Positions 1 to 7,940 of a stretch of DNA of 64,000 bases are shown here, one piece after another. The stretch lies in assembly GCA_934589705.1 (NCBI GenBank), contig CAKTOH010000006.1, forward strand, positions 55,645 through 119,644, in the 5' to 3' direction. This DNA is from an uncultured Oscillospiraceae bacterium. GTDB taxonomy: Bacteria; Bacillota; Clostridia; Oscillospirales; Oscillospiraceae. The notes under the pieces are model-generated. The model ran no database searches and was not told the origin of the DNA. It saw only the letters and a program-made list of their open reading frames with translations. The translations under genes and the position numbers were made by a program. The number at the start of each line of letters is the position of its first letter. Positions within the stretch are counted from its first letter, which is position 1.

Positions 1-32
1 CCGGCGCATTTGGCAGCCGCCGGTGGAGGTAA
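1..32 (+). CDS. Possible 3' end of an upstream gene
   Basis: One frame is open from the window edge and stops with TAA at 30-32, which overlaps the Shine-Dalgarno sequence of the next gene. Such tight spacing is common inside operons. Only about nine residues are visible, ending in SRRWR, so no family can be assigned and chance openness cannot be excluded. Confidence 0.25.
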   Translation, partial: GAFGSRRWR

Positions 33-34
33 GT

Positions 35-1261
35 ATGCAGATTTCCATAAACGCGAACCGTTGTGAACCCTCTCCCATGCGCAAATTCCATCCTCTGGCC
101 GTCCAGGCGGAAAAGGCCGGGAAGAAAATCTATCATCTGAATATCGGTCAGCCGGACATTGCCACGCCCCCGGAGTTTTACAAGGCGGTGCACGGGTTTT
201 CGGACAAAACCCTGGCCTACGAGGCCTCTCCCGGACGGCCGGAGCTCATTGAGGCCATCCGGAACTACTACGGCACCCTAGGGGTGCCTCTGGAGGACAA
301 CGACATCCTGGTGACCACCGGCGGCAGTGAGGCACTGCTCTTCACCTGTCTGTCCATTCTGGATCCCTACACCGAGGTCATCATCCCTGAGCCCTACTAT
401 CCCAACTACACCACCTTTGTCCACGCCGCCGGCGGCGTCATCCGGGCCCTGCCCACCAATCCCTGGGAGGGCTACCGCTACGCTGACCGGGAGCGGATCG
501 AAAGCCTCATTACCCCCAACACCCGGGCGATCCTCATTACGAACCCGGGCAACCCCACCGGCGTGGTGCTGGACGAGACGGAAATGCGGATGATCGCGGA
601 CATTGCCAAGAAGCATCATTTGTTCCTCATCTGTGACGAGGTCTACCGGGAGTTCTGCTACGACGACAAATTCGGCGTGCCCACCATGGCTCGGTTCCGG
701 GATATCGATGAGAACCTGGTGATCGTGGATTCCGTGTCCAAGCGGTTTTCCGCCTGCGGCGCCCGGGTGGGCTGTGTGGTCACCCGGAACAAGCAGCTCC
801 AGGCGGCGCTCATCAAATTCTGTCAGTCCCGGCTGTCCGTTGCCACCGTAGATCAGGTGGGCGCGGCGGAGCTGTACAAGGTGGATCCCGCCTTCTTCCG
901 TGCCAGCAAGGCCGAGTACAAGCTTCGCCGGGATACGGTGATCCGCAAGCTTCGTGCCATTCCCGGGGTGGTGGTGGAGGAGCCCATGGGGGCCTTCTAC
1001 CTGATGGCAAGCCTGCCCGTGGACAACTCGGACAAATTCCAGCACTGGCTGCTGGAAAAATTTGACGATCATGGGGACACGGTGATGTTCGCCCCCGGCG
1101 CGCCCTTCTACGAGACCCCGGGCAAGGGGATTAACGAGGTGCGCATTGCCTACGTCCTGAAGCAGGCGGACTTGGAGCGAGCCATGGACGTGCTGGCAAA
1201 GGGCATCGCCCTCTATCAGAAGACGGTGATGAAGGTCAAGGCTGTGCCTGTGGCAGAGTAA
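35..1261 (+). CDS. PLP-dependent aminotransferase, class I/II
   Basis: A fold-type I aminotransferase of the aspartate/alanine aminotransferase group, 408 aa, full length for the family. It would transfer an amino group between an amino acid and a 2-oxo acid in the cytoplasm; the substrate cannot be read from sequence. Visible marks are the N-terminal NIGQPDIATPP segment, TNPGNPTG near residue 180, DEVYREF, and the PLP Schiff-base lysine in DSVSKRFS (about K236) followed by GARVG. A GTG at 23 is in frame, but GGAGGT at 25-30 lies just upstream of ATG 35, so 35 is the likely start. A hairpin at 1276-1305 follows the stop. Confidence 0.85.
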   Translation: MQISINANRCEPSPMRKFHPLAVQAEKAGKKIYHLNIGQPDIATPPEFYKAVHGFSDKTLAYEASPGRPELIEAIRNYYGTLGVPLEDNDILVTTGGSEALLFTCLSILDPYTEVIIPEPYYPNYTTFVHAAGGVIRALPTNPWEGYRYADRERIESLITPNTRAILITNPGNPTGVVLDETEMRMIADIAKKHHLFLICDEVYREFCYDDKFGVPTMARFRDIDENLVIVDSVSKRFSACGARVGCVVTRNKQLQAALIKFCQSRLSVATVDQVGAAELYKVDPAFFRASKAEYKLRRDTVIRKLRAIPGVVVEEPMGAFYLMASLPVDNSDKFQHWLLEKFDDHGDTVMFAPGAPFYETPGKGINEVRIAYVLKQADLERAMDVLAKGIALYQKTVMKVKAVPVAE

Positions 1262-1275
1262 AAAATAGTGAAGAC

Positions 1276-1310
1276 GAAAGCGGAGCGCGGCGGCGTTCCG
1301 CTTTCTTTCG
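1276..1310 (+). terminator. Terminator-like hairpin after the aminotransferase
   Basis: Arms GAAAGCGGA (1276-1284) and TCCGCTTTC (1297-1305) pair perfectly over a GC-rich loop. The following tail, tttcg, is short on T, so termination may be incomplete. Confidence 0.5.
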
Positions 1311-1362
1311 TCACGCCTTTTTCGCTATGATAGAACCATCCATACGAAAGGGGAGAGGGACA

Positions 1363-1920
1363 ATGAAACGGGTACTCTGGGTGCTGGCACTGGTGCTGGC
1401 GTTGGCCCAGCCTGCGGCGGCTGCGGAAAATCAGGGCAGTCTGAAAATTGATCTGGACACCGGGGAACTGCCGGTGACCAATGGGGCGGTGACGCTCTAC
1501 CAGGTAGGCACTCCCGCCGATGAGGGCTATCGGGTGCTGGATTACTACGGTGGGGGCACCGTGCGCTATCAGGACGCGGTGTCCGACAATCTGGCCATGT
1601 ACTATTCCGAACTGGCAGGCTCCGGGCGGGAGCTATTGCTGGATGTGGACGGTCAGGCGGTGTTTTCGGGATTGGAGGCGGGGCTGTACCTGGTTCGGCA
1701 GACGGAGCGAACCGACGGCTTTTATCCCTTCCGTCCCTTCCTGCTGCGTCTTCCCACCAAGGGACAGTGGGATTTGAAGCGAAGCCCCGCCATTTCGCCT
1801 ATTGTTTCCGGCTGTCCCCGGACAGCCGATTCCGGGAAGTTGACCGTTGGCCTTTGGGGTATGGGCTTGTCCGGTCTGGGTCTGGTGCTGTGCGCCTGGC
1901 CGAAAAAACGAAAACGCTGA
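1363..1920 (+). CDS. Small secreted SpaA-like (prealbumin-fold) surface protein
   Basis: A 185-aa exported protein. It has a signal peptide (MKRVLWVLALVLALAQPAAAA), then one domain of about 120 residues with the pattern of SpaA/Cna-B-like prealbumin folds (GAVTLYQVG near the start, FSGLEAGLYLVRQT near the end), then a C-terminal hydrophobic segment and a KKRKR tail that would anchor it in the membrane. ATG 1363 is preceded by GGGGAGAGGG; an in-frame ATG at 1327 has no such site. No LPXTG motif and no neighbouring sortase are visible, unlike pilin subunits. Function is unknown; a membrane-held surface domain is the most that can be said. Confidence 0.6.
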   Translation: MKRVLWVLALVLALAQPAAAAENQGSLKIDLDTGELPVTNGAVTLYQVGTPADEGYRVLDYYGGGTVRYQDAVSDNLAMYYSELAGSGRELLLDVDGQAVFSGLEAGLYLVRQTERTDGFYPFRPFLLRLPTKGQWDLKRSPAISPIVSGCPRTADSGKLTVGLWGMGLSGLGLVLCAWPKKRKR

Positions 1921-1968
1921 CGCGAAATACGGTTCAGACTGCCGAAAGAACATGCCATTGCACGAACA

Positions 1969-2004
1969 GGCTGCCTTTCCGTATGGAAGGCAGCCGCATT
2001 TTTC
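1969..2004 (+). terminator. Rho-independent terminator of the SpaA-like gene
   Basis: Perfect stem GGCTGCCTTTCC / GGAAGGCAGCC with a GTAT loop. The T-stretch at 1999-2003 belongs to a further inverted repeat (GCATTTTTCG at 1996-2005, CGAAAAATGC at 2016-2025). Confidence 0.8.
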
Positions 2005-2051
2005 GTACCTTTCGGCGAAAAATGCCGTATCATACCGACCAGAAAAAAGAC

Positions 2052-2080
2052 TTGTATTTCAAGGCGTTTCGTGGTAGAAT
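2052..2080 (+). promoter_or_regulatory. Predicted sigma-A promoter of the LCP gene
   Basis: TTGTAT at 2052, 17-bp spacer, TAGAAT at 2075-2080, 50 bp upstream of the LCP start codon. Confidence 0.5.
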
Positions 2081-2130
2081 AACCAGCGTATTATCGAAAA
2101 AAGAACCTATGACCCATCAGGAGGATATAC

Positions 2131-3255
2131 ATGAGCTATCATGGACGTTTTGAACAAGCCAAGCAACCCAAGCAGTCCGGGAAGAAAAAGGGACTGAAGA
2201 TTTTTCTGATCGTCATTGCCGTCATTCTGGTGCTGCTGCTGATTCTTGCCGGTGCGGCCTATCTCTACCTGCAAAGCAAGCTGAAGAAGATGAACATCAT
2301 CGAGCTGCCTAAGGATACCTATGCCTACACCGAGCCTACGGATGAGGTCACCCGCCCGCCGGAGACCGGAGCCGCGGAGACCACGGAGGCAACTACCGAG
2401 GCGACGGTTCCCAAGATGACCGCTGACGACATCATCAATATTCTGGTGGTGGGGCAGGCGGCTAGAGCCGGTGAGGAATCCTACATGGCGGACAGCACTA
2501 TGCTGGTTTCTATTAACACCTACACCAAGGAAATCAATTGTATGTCCGTTCTCCGGGATTCCCTGGTGAAGCTGCCGGATTATAAGGGTCATCAGTGCGG
2601 CAGAGCCAAATTTACCGTCTGCTATAATCTGGGTCATATGTGGGGCGACACGGCCGGTGCCATGGAAATGACCAACATCTGCCTGAAGGATAATTTTGGC
2701 GTTGAGGTGGATTACGATGTGGAGATCAGCTTCGACAGCTTCATCAAGATGATCGACTATATCGACGGCATTGACATTGAACTGACCCAGGCCGAGGCGG
2801 ACTACCTGAACAAGGATACCCTGTACGTCAAGCGTACCATTGAGCCCGGCGTTCAGCGGCTTCAGGGTATGGAGGCGCTGTCCTATGCCCGGATGCGCAA
2901 AGCCGCCGGCGATTCCGAAAGCGATATCAAGCGTACCGAGCGTCAGCGCAAGGTGGTGGAGGCTCTGCTGGAGCGGTTCCGCTATAAGTCCCTGAGCAAG
3001 CTGAACAATTGGGTGGATATCCTGATGCCCATGGTTACCACTACCATGACACCCACCGATGTGACCAAGCTGGCGGCCAAAATCCTGCCGCTGCTTCCGG
3101 AGCTGAAGATTAAGGGATACACCATACCCATGGAGGGTTGGGGCGATATGGTGGATATCTACGACAACGGTGAGATCCACAGCGTCATGCGCTTCGATAC
3201 CGCCAAGGAGAAGAAGCTGATCCGTGCCATCACCGAAGCGGAAGTTTCCGACTAA
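2131..3255 (+). CDS. LytR-CpsA-Psr (LCP) family cell-wall glycopolymer ligase
   Basis: A 374-aa membrane-anchored protein. LCP enzymes attach teichoic acid or other glycopolymers from undecaprenyl carriers to peptidoglycan outside the cell. It has a basic cytoplasmic N-terminus, one transmembrane helix (about residues 24-48), a Thr/Glu-rich linker (ETTEATTEATVP) and the LCP domain from about residue 100. Family landmarks are NILVVG, ADSTMLVSIN, the SVLRDSLV arginine region, and RLQGMEALSYARMR followed by IKRTERQRKVV. GGAGG at 2120-2124 fits ATG 2131. It appears to be transcribed alone, with its own promoter and a terminator at 3270-3300. Confidence 0.88.
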   Translation: MSYHGRFEQAKQPKQSGKKKGLKIFLIVIAVILVLLLILAGAAYLYLQSKLKKMNIIELPKDTYAYTEPTDEVTRPPETGAAETTEATTEATVPKMTADDIINILVVGQAARAGEESYMADSTMLVSINTYTKEINCMSVLRDSLVKLPDYKGHQCGRAKFTVCYNLGHMWGDTAGAMEMTNICLKDNFGVEVDYDVEISFDSFIKMIDYIDGIDIELTQAEADYLNKDTLYVKRTIEPGVQRLQGMEALSYARMRKAAGDSESDIKRTERQRKVVEALLERFRYKSLSKLNNWVDILMPMVTTTMTPTDVTKLAAKILPLLPELKIKGYTIPMEGWGDMVDIYDNGEIHSVMRFDTAKEKKLIRAITEAEVSD

Positions 3256-3269
3256 ACTGCATAGTTTTA

Positions 3270-3305
3270 CCCCCTGGGTTCGCCATTGCGCCCCAGGGGG
3301 TTGCT
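3270..3305 (+). terminator. Terminator of the LCP gene
   Basis: CCCCCTGGG (3270-3278) pairs with CCCAGGGGG (3292-3300), followed by ttgctgtatt. Confidence 0.65.
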
Positions 3306-3333
3306 GTATTCAGAGAATCTTTCGATATACGGA

Positions 3334-3374
3334 TGTCATTGCGAACCAGTGCCGCAGCACTGGTGTGGCAATCC
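3334..3374. repeat. Dispersed palindromic repeat E (CATTGCGAACCAG type)
   Basis: Reads TGTCATTGCGAACCAG, then a short centre, then CTGGTGTGGCAATCC. The arms ACCAGTGC and GCACTGGT pair, and the outer ATTGC/GCAAT extend the stem. Related copies lie at 7621, 7780, 7863 (inverted), 43442 and 58587, with a half copy at 51341. Confidence 0.8.
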
Positions 3375-3405
3375 CCAAAACATTCCGAGAACTTCCGGCG
3401 GAGCG

Positions 3406-3668
3406 CAAAGGCTCCCCTTGCTGACCAAGGGTGGTGCTCCGCGCAGCGAATTAGAATATTGATGATTGCCGGTGGCAATCATACCATAATTCATGCTGTC
3501 ATGGCCGTCTCACGCAAGGCCATGACTGAGGGGATCAGAACTCACATCTTTTTGCGTGATTTCATTGACGCAGTTTTACAATCCCTCAGTCAAAAATCAA
3601 AGATTTTTGCCAGCTCCCTTTACACAAGGGAGCCTTTGGGTGCTCCTGCACCAGTGCGTTTATCGATG
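3406..3668. repeat. Composite dispersed repeat F, copy 1; fills a gene-free stretch
   Basis: The gene-free stretch 3256-3761 is a terminator, repeat E and this mosaic. Bases 3406-3539 are nearly identical (about four differences by eye) to 56467-56599. It contains several short hairpins, such as GATTGCCggtGGCAATC at 3464-3480 and CATGGCCG...GGCCATG near 3500-3523. The end (TCAAAAATCAAAGATTTTTG and GCTCCCTT...AAGGGAGC) recurs at 37190, 47315, 51560 and 56650. Open frames across it are not conserved between copies, so it is treated as non-coding. Confidence 0.75.
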
Positions 3669-3725
3669 GTTCTCACGGTGACATTCTTCTTTCGTAGGCT
3701 AAGTGTTATTTTTGGCAGAAGGAAT

Positions 3726-3748
3726 GCCGCCGGGGTGAACCGGCGGCG
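3726..3748 (-). terminator. Terminator of the zinc-ribbon membrane protein gene
   Basis: GCCGCCGG / CCGGCGGC with a six-base loop, just past the stop codon. The tail on the minus strand is attccttctg. Confidence 0.55.
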
Positions 3749-3761
3749 GTTTGCTAATTTC

Positions 3762-4889
3762 TTATGATTCGTGAATCGGAATCTCCAGAGGACCGATGTC
3801 CACAGCCCGGAGGCCGCCGTCGATTCCCTCCGCCGGAACGTAAGCTTGCAGGCTCACGGACAAATCCTGGATTTCCTCCAGCGTTTTCTCCTCTTCCAGG
3901 TTCATGTACATCCGGCCGATGGCCTTGGTGTGAGCCGGGATCTCCACATACAGGGAAAGTCCGGACTCCTCCTGACCGTTGACCGTGCACGCCGCGGTGC
4001 AGACGCTGATTTCGTTGTCAGTGGTATTTTCCAGACAGAATACCAGGTTGTTCAGGGAATCCCCGTCGTAGGCATCCGGCGTAAAACCAAGGTAGGAGAT
4101 CATCAGCCCGTCCCGGTCATAGAGAAGCTCCGCAGAGGCTGCCTCCGCAGAAGGCGCAACGGACACTTCCTCCGCTTCCGCCTCCATGGGGCCAATCTCA
4201 AATACCTCCGTATAGTCGTAGGCATCGCAGAACATCAGGGAGAAGGTCATATTTTCCACCGTGTCGGAACCGGTGTATTTCAGGTACTGGGAGTCCAGAT
4301 ATAGGGTGCTGACAGAGGTGCTGTGTTTGGGCAGATCGCAGTAAAAGCCAGCGTCAGGCAGCAGATAGCCGTTGACCAGCAGCTCCTGAGTGTATACCAC
4401 CAGATCCTGATCGGTGTCGTTGCGAATCGCCAGGGACATTCCGTCCCCCGGAGCCCGAAGCTCGCTGTCCAGGGCGGTGATGGTGACATCCTCATCGGAA
4501 AAGAGAACGGTGTCATAGCCGCCGAGGGTTTCCTCTGTCTGGCGGGAGCTGCCGGACAAAATCCCCCGGGCCGCGAAGCTGCCAAATAGACCCAGCGCCA
4601 CATTGGCCAGAACGATAATGGCGATGACCATTCCGAGAACCTTGCCCACCGGGTTCTTTTTCGCCTGTCGGCTTTTTCGATACTGCCGATGAGACTGGGG
4701 TCTTCGGTCACAGCCGAAGGGATCCTTGGCAGGAATGGGCTTTCGCTGGGTTCCTTCAATGACCAGGGGCTCTCCTTCGTGGGTATGGAACCCGTGGGCG
4801 ATTTCTTCCGTGAAGTGCTCGTACAGGCAGTTGCCGCATTTTTTCCCGTTGTAGGGCTTCCCGCAGCTGGGGCATAACCGTCTTGCCAT
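3762..4889 (-). CDS. Membrane protein with N-terminal zinc ribbon and two extracellular repeat domains
   Basis: I do not recognise a named family for this 375-aa protein. Residues 6-21 form a CPSC...CGNC zinc ribbon, followed by a basic, Pro-rich cytoplasmic region and one transmembrane helix (about 84-108). The outer part seems to hold two copies of a beta-rich domain of about 110 residues (about 135-245 and 255-370). Each has the order short strand, LVVYTQELLVNG or SVCTAACTVNG, then a Y-rich strand and a final IGPM/IGPLEI strand. AGGAGG eight bases upstream fixes ATG 4889. A surface sensor or scaffold role is only a guess. Confidence 0.6.
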   Translation of the reverse strand: MARRLCPSCGKPYNGKKCGNCLYEHFTEEIAHGFHTHEGEPLVIEGTQRKPIPAKDPFGCDRRPQSHRQYRKSRQAKKNPVGKVLGMVIAIIVLANVALGLFGSFAARGILSGSSRQTEETLGGYDTVLFSDEDVTITALDSELRAPGDGMSLAIRNDTDQDLVVYTQELLVNGYLLPDAGFYCDLPKHSTSVSTLYLDSQYLKYTGSDTVENMTFSLMFCDAYDYTEVFEIGPMEAEAEEVSVAPSAEAASAELLYDRDGLMISYLGFTPDAYDGDSLNNLVFCLENTTDNEISVCTAACTVNGQEESGLSLYVEIPAHTKAIGRMYMNLEEEKTLEEIQDLSVSLQAYVPAEGIDGGLRAVDIGPLEIPIHES

Positions 4890-5070
4890 AGGGGTCGCCT
4901 CCTTTCTTCTTCCTTATTATATCAATTCCCCAGGGGGGCTGTCAATCCAAAAGAACCCGGTTTAAGGGATATTTGACCAATAGAGGATGGGTTTAGTCAC
5001 CATTTTTTCGGGGATACTTTGAACAAACTGCCAAAAATAGAAAAATTGTTCTATCTTTGATGGGTTTTAC

Positions 5071-5099
5071 TTGACAAAGCGGAAAAATATCAGTATTCT
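5071..5099 (+). promoter_or_regulatory. Sigma-A promoter of glgP
   Basis: TTGACA at 5071-5076, 17-bp spacer, TATTCT at 5094-5099. The gene-free stretch 4890-5238 holds this promoter, the palindrome at 5119 and the RBS GGAGG at 5226; nothing else is evident. Confidence 0.75.
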
Positions 5100-5118
5100 A
5101 TACTGGTGCGGAATGAAT

Positions 5119-5130
5119 GGAAACGTTTCC
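5119..5130. promoter_or_regulatory. Palindromic operator, LacI/CcpA-like
   Basis: GGAAACGTTTCC is a perfect 12-bp palindrome with the central CG typical of LacI-family sites; the left half fits the cre core TGNAARCG. It lies 20 bp past the -10 box, where a bound repressor would block transcription. No LacI-type gene is in the window. Confidence 0.55.
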
Positions 5131-5238
5131 TTCTTGAATGAACAGGTACGGTTTCCTCCTTCCGCAAAGTTTGACAGCAACCGCGTGGCGGTTTGAAAAA
5201 CAGGCGGATTTCCCGCCGATATGATGGAGGCATAGCCA

Positions 5239-7569
5239 ATGACTAACCTGAATTGCAGGAATATTCTCAAGTGGACGGAAGCCCAGCTGAAGTACAATTT
5301 TGACGTAGCCCTGAAGGACGCTACCCCCCAGGAACTCCATGAGGCACTGGGTCAGGCGGTGATGATGGCCATCTCCGACAACTGGAGCAGTGCCAAGAAG
5401 ACCCGTCTGCATGAGCGCAAGGCCTACTATTTCTCCGCCGAGTATCTGATCGGCCGACTGGTTTACAGCAACCTGTTCAACCTGGGCATCCTGGACGAGA
5501 TGAAGAAGCTCTTTGCCGACCGGGGTGTTGATCTGGCGGTGCTGGAGGACATCGAGGACGATGCCCTGGGCAACGGCGGCCTGGGCCGTCTGGCTGCCTG
5601 CTTCCTGGACAGCGCCGCAACCTGCGACATTCCTCTGTCCGGCTACGGCCTGCGCTACAAGTTTGGCCTGTTCAAGCAGAGCTTTGACGGCAACGGCAAC
5701 CAGGTGGAGAAGGCTGATGACTGGACCAAGTTCGGCGATCCCTGGTCCTACCGCCGGTATAACCACACCGTAAAGATTCGCTTCCCCGATCATACCGTAC
5801 TGGCGGTGCCCTATGACGTGCCCGTCATCGGCTACGGCACCCAGAATGTGGGCACGCTCCGCCTGTGGCAGTGCGAGGCCGAGGAGGAGCTGAACTTCGA
5901 CGCTTTCAACAGCCAGGATTACCTCCGGGCGCTGGATGCCAAGAACAAGGCCGAGGACATCACCCGGGTGCTGTATCCCAACGACTCCACCTGGGACGGC
6001 AAGCGTCTGCGCATCAAGCAGCAGTACGTTCTGTCCTCCGCTTCCCTGCAGGATATGCTGCGCATCTACAAGATTGCCCACGGCAACGATCTGAGCCGGT
6101 TCGGCGAGTTCTATGCCGTGCAGCTGAATGATACCCATCCGGCCATGTCCATTCCGGAGCTGATTCGCCTGCTGGAGCAGGAGGGCATGAGCTTTGACGA
6201 GGCCTTTGCCGTGGCGCAGAAGACCTTCTCCTACACCAACCACACCGTTATGGGCGAGGCTCTGGAAAAGTGGCCTCTGGATCTGCTGCGCTCCGTGGTG
6301 CCCAACATTGTGGACATCATCTGCCAGATCGATGCCAAGCTGAAGAGCGAGCATCCGAATCTCTTCATTGTCCGGGACAATGTGGCTCATATGGCGAACC
6401 TGTCCGTATATGTGGGCAGCTATGTCAATGGCGTTGCCGAGATCCACTCCCAGATTCTGAAGGACGATCTGTTCAAGGATTGGTATCAGGTCTATCCTGA
6501 GCGGTTCCAGAACAAGACCAACGGCATTACTCCCCGCCGGTGGCTGGGTCTGTGCAACCCGGAGCTTACCGAGCTGATTCACCAGCATGTGGACGGCGAC
6601 TTCCTGAAGAATCTGGAACTGATTGACGGCATGAAAGCCCAGATTACCGATGAGACTGTGGCGCAGTTCAATGCCATCAAGCGCAAGAAGAAGGAGCAGC
6701 TGTGCAGCGTCATTGCCAAGCACGAGGGCGTGATGCTGAACCCGGACTTCATGTTCGACGTTCAGGTCAAGCGTCTGCATCTGTATAAGCGGCAGCTGAT
6801 GAACATCCTGTCCGTTGTGGACATCTACTTCCGGCTGAAGGAGGGCCGCCTGCCCGACTTCCAGCCCACCGCCTTCATCTTCGGCGCCAAGTCCGCTCCC
6901 GGCTATATGGACGCCAAGTCCGTCATCCGGTATATCAACCGGGTGGCCCGGATGATCAACAACGATCCGGCCGTGGCCGATAAGATGCGTGTGGTCTTTG
7001 TTCAGAACTACAACTGCTCCTATGCCGAGCATATCATCCCCGCCGCCGATGTGTCCGAGCAGATTTCTCCTGCCGGCACCGAGGCTTCCGGCACCGGAAA
7101 CATGAAGCTGATGCTCAACGGCGCGGTGACTCTGGGCACCCTGGACGGCGCCAATGTGGAAATTGCCCAGGAAGCCGGTATGGAAAACGAGTATATCTTC
7201 GGTCACACCGTGGAGCAGATCAACGAGGGCAGAAGCTCCTACTATCCCCGGGGCATCTATGATGCCAATGCCGATCTGCGCCGTGCCATCAACACCCTGG
7301 TGGACGGCACCGTGCCCACCGACGACGGCCTGCGCAACCTCTTCCACGCTCTGCTGGACTGGGGTCAGAATTCCGACCAGTATCGGCTGCTGCTGGACTA
7401 CGATTCCTATGTGGAAGCCAAGCTCCATGCCAACCGGGACTATGCCGACCGGATGGCCTTCGGCAGAAAGTGCCTGGAGAACGTGGCCTCCGCTGCCAAG
7501 TTCTCCTCCGACCGTACCATTCGTCAGTACGCCGAGGAAATCTGGCACATCAAGCCCCTTCAGTATTGA
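5239..7569 (+). CDS. glgP: Glycogen/starch/alpha-glucan phosphorylase
   Basis: A GT35 phosphorylase that releases glucose-1-phosphate from the non-reducing ends of glycogen or maltodextrins. At 776 aa it is normal length, slightly shorter than E. coli enzymes. It shows ALGNGGLGRLAACFLDS (about residue 110), QLNDTHPAM, the NGITPRRWL motif, the VKRLHLYKRQ phosphate region and the PLP-lysine segment GTGNMKLMLNGA (about K623), then GTLDGANVEI. GGAGG at 5228-5232 fits ATG 5239. It is monocistronic, ending in a strong terminator. The palindrome at 5119 suggests control by sugar supply, and the pullulanase downstream would supply debranched chains. Confidence 0.96.
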   Translation: MTNLNCRNILKWTEAQLKYNFDVALKDATPQELHEALGQAVMMAISDNWSSAKKTRLHERKAYYFSAEYLIGRLVYSNLFNLGILDEMKKLFADRGVDLAVLEDIEDDALGNGGLGRLAACFLDSAATCDIPLSGYGLRYKFGLFKQSFDGNGNQVEKADDWTKFGDPWSYRRYNHTVKIRFPDHTVLAVPYDVPVIGYGTQNVGTLRLWQCEAEEELNFDAFNSQDYLRALDAKNKAEDITRVLYPNDSTWDGKRLRIKQQYVLSSASLQDMLRIYKIAHGNDLSRFGEFYAVQLNDTHPAMSIPELIRLLEQEGMSFDEAFAVAQKTFSYTNHTVMGEALEKWPLDLLRSVVPNIVDIICQIDAKLKSEHPNLFIVRDNVAHMANLSVYVGSYVNGVAEIHSQILKDDLFKDWYQVYPERFQNKTNGITPRRWLGLCNPELTELIHQHVDGDFLKNLELIDGMKAQITDETVAQFNAIKRKKKEQLCSVIAKHEGVMLNPDFMFDVQVKRLHLYKRQLMNILSVVDIYFRLKEGRLPDFQPTAFIFGAKSAPGYMDAKSVIRYINRVARMINNDPAVADKMRVVFVQNYNCSYAEHIIPAADVSEQISPAGTEASGTGNMKLMLNGAVTLGTLDGANVEIAQEAGMENEYIFGHTVEQINEGRSSYYPRGIYDANADLRRAINTLVDGTVPTDDGLRNLFHALLDWGQNSDQYRLLLDYDSYVEAKLHANRDYADRMAFGRKCLENVASAAKFSSDRTIRQYAEEIWHIKPLQY

Positions 7570-7581
7570 TCCTTGTAAAAT

Positions 7582-7612
7582 CAGCCCCGGCCAACCGGCC
7601 GGGGCTGAGTCG
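7582..7612 (+). terminator. Terminator of glgP
   Basis: CAGCCCCGGCC / GGCCGGGGCTG, an 11-bp perfect stem with loop AACC, ending at 7607. Confidence 0.75.
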
Positions 7613-7620
7613 TTATAGCA

Positions 7621-7661
7621 TGTCATTGCGAACCAGTGTCGCAACACTGGTGTGGCAATCC
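7621..7661. repeat. Dispersed palindromic repeat E
   Basis: The core ACCAGTGTCGCAACACTGGT pairs with itself. It starts 14 bp after the glgP terminator. The stretch 7570-7987 holds only repeats and two terminators. Confidence 0.8.
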
Positions 7662-7684
7662 CCCGGTATTTCCGAGAACTATCG

Positions 7685-7770
7685 AAAGATGCACTGGTGC
7701 GGGAGCACCACCCTTGGTCAGCAAGGGGAGCCTTTGGCGGCCAATGGCCGCCCCTACAAGAGAATCTATG
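7685..7770. repeat. Fragment of composite repeats F and D
   Basis: GCACTGGTGCGGGAGCACC followed by the CCCTTGGTCAGCAAGGGGAG hairpin matches the ends of composite repeat F in reverse. The GGCGGCCAATGGCCGCCCCT palindrome that follows matches repeat D at 43605. Confidence 0.6.
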
Positions 7771-7779
7771 GTTTACACA

Positions 7780-7818
7780 TGTCATTGCGAACCAGTCCGC
7801 AGACTGGTGTGGCAATCC
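7780..7818. repeat. Dispersed palindromic repeat E
   Basis: A shortened core, ACCAGTCCGCAGACTGGT, keeps full pairing between the two arms. Confidence 0.75.
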
Positions 7819-7862
7819 GTTCTCTTTCAAAATGTCAGAATGATCAACATTTTAAGAGAATG

Positions 7863-7906
7863 CGGATTGCCACACCAGTGACATCGGTCACTGGTTCGCA
7901 ATGACA
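7863..7906. repeat. Dispersed palindromic repeat E, inverted copy
   Basis: Reads GGATTGCCACACCAGTG...CACTGGTTCGCAATGACA, the reverse complement of the other copies. With the copy at 7780 it forms an inverted pair of about 125 bp. Confidence 0.75.
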
Positions 7907-7940
7907 GTGTAACCTTCGGATTCTGCTAAATACCCAGAAA

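Noticed and set aside
3333-3767. Open frames across composite repeat F
   Set aside because: Frames are not kept between repeat copies and have no RBS; treated as non-coding.
5098-7830. Very long minus-strand open frame opposite glgP
   Set aside because: It mirrors the glgP codons, has a His/Gly/Val-rich make-up, no family motif and no RBS; a shadow of a GC-biased gene.
7470-7904. Open frame overlapping the end of glgP and the E repeats
   Set aside because: Its sequence is repeat E translated; no start signal.
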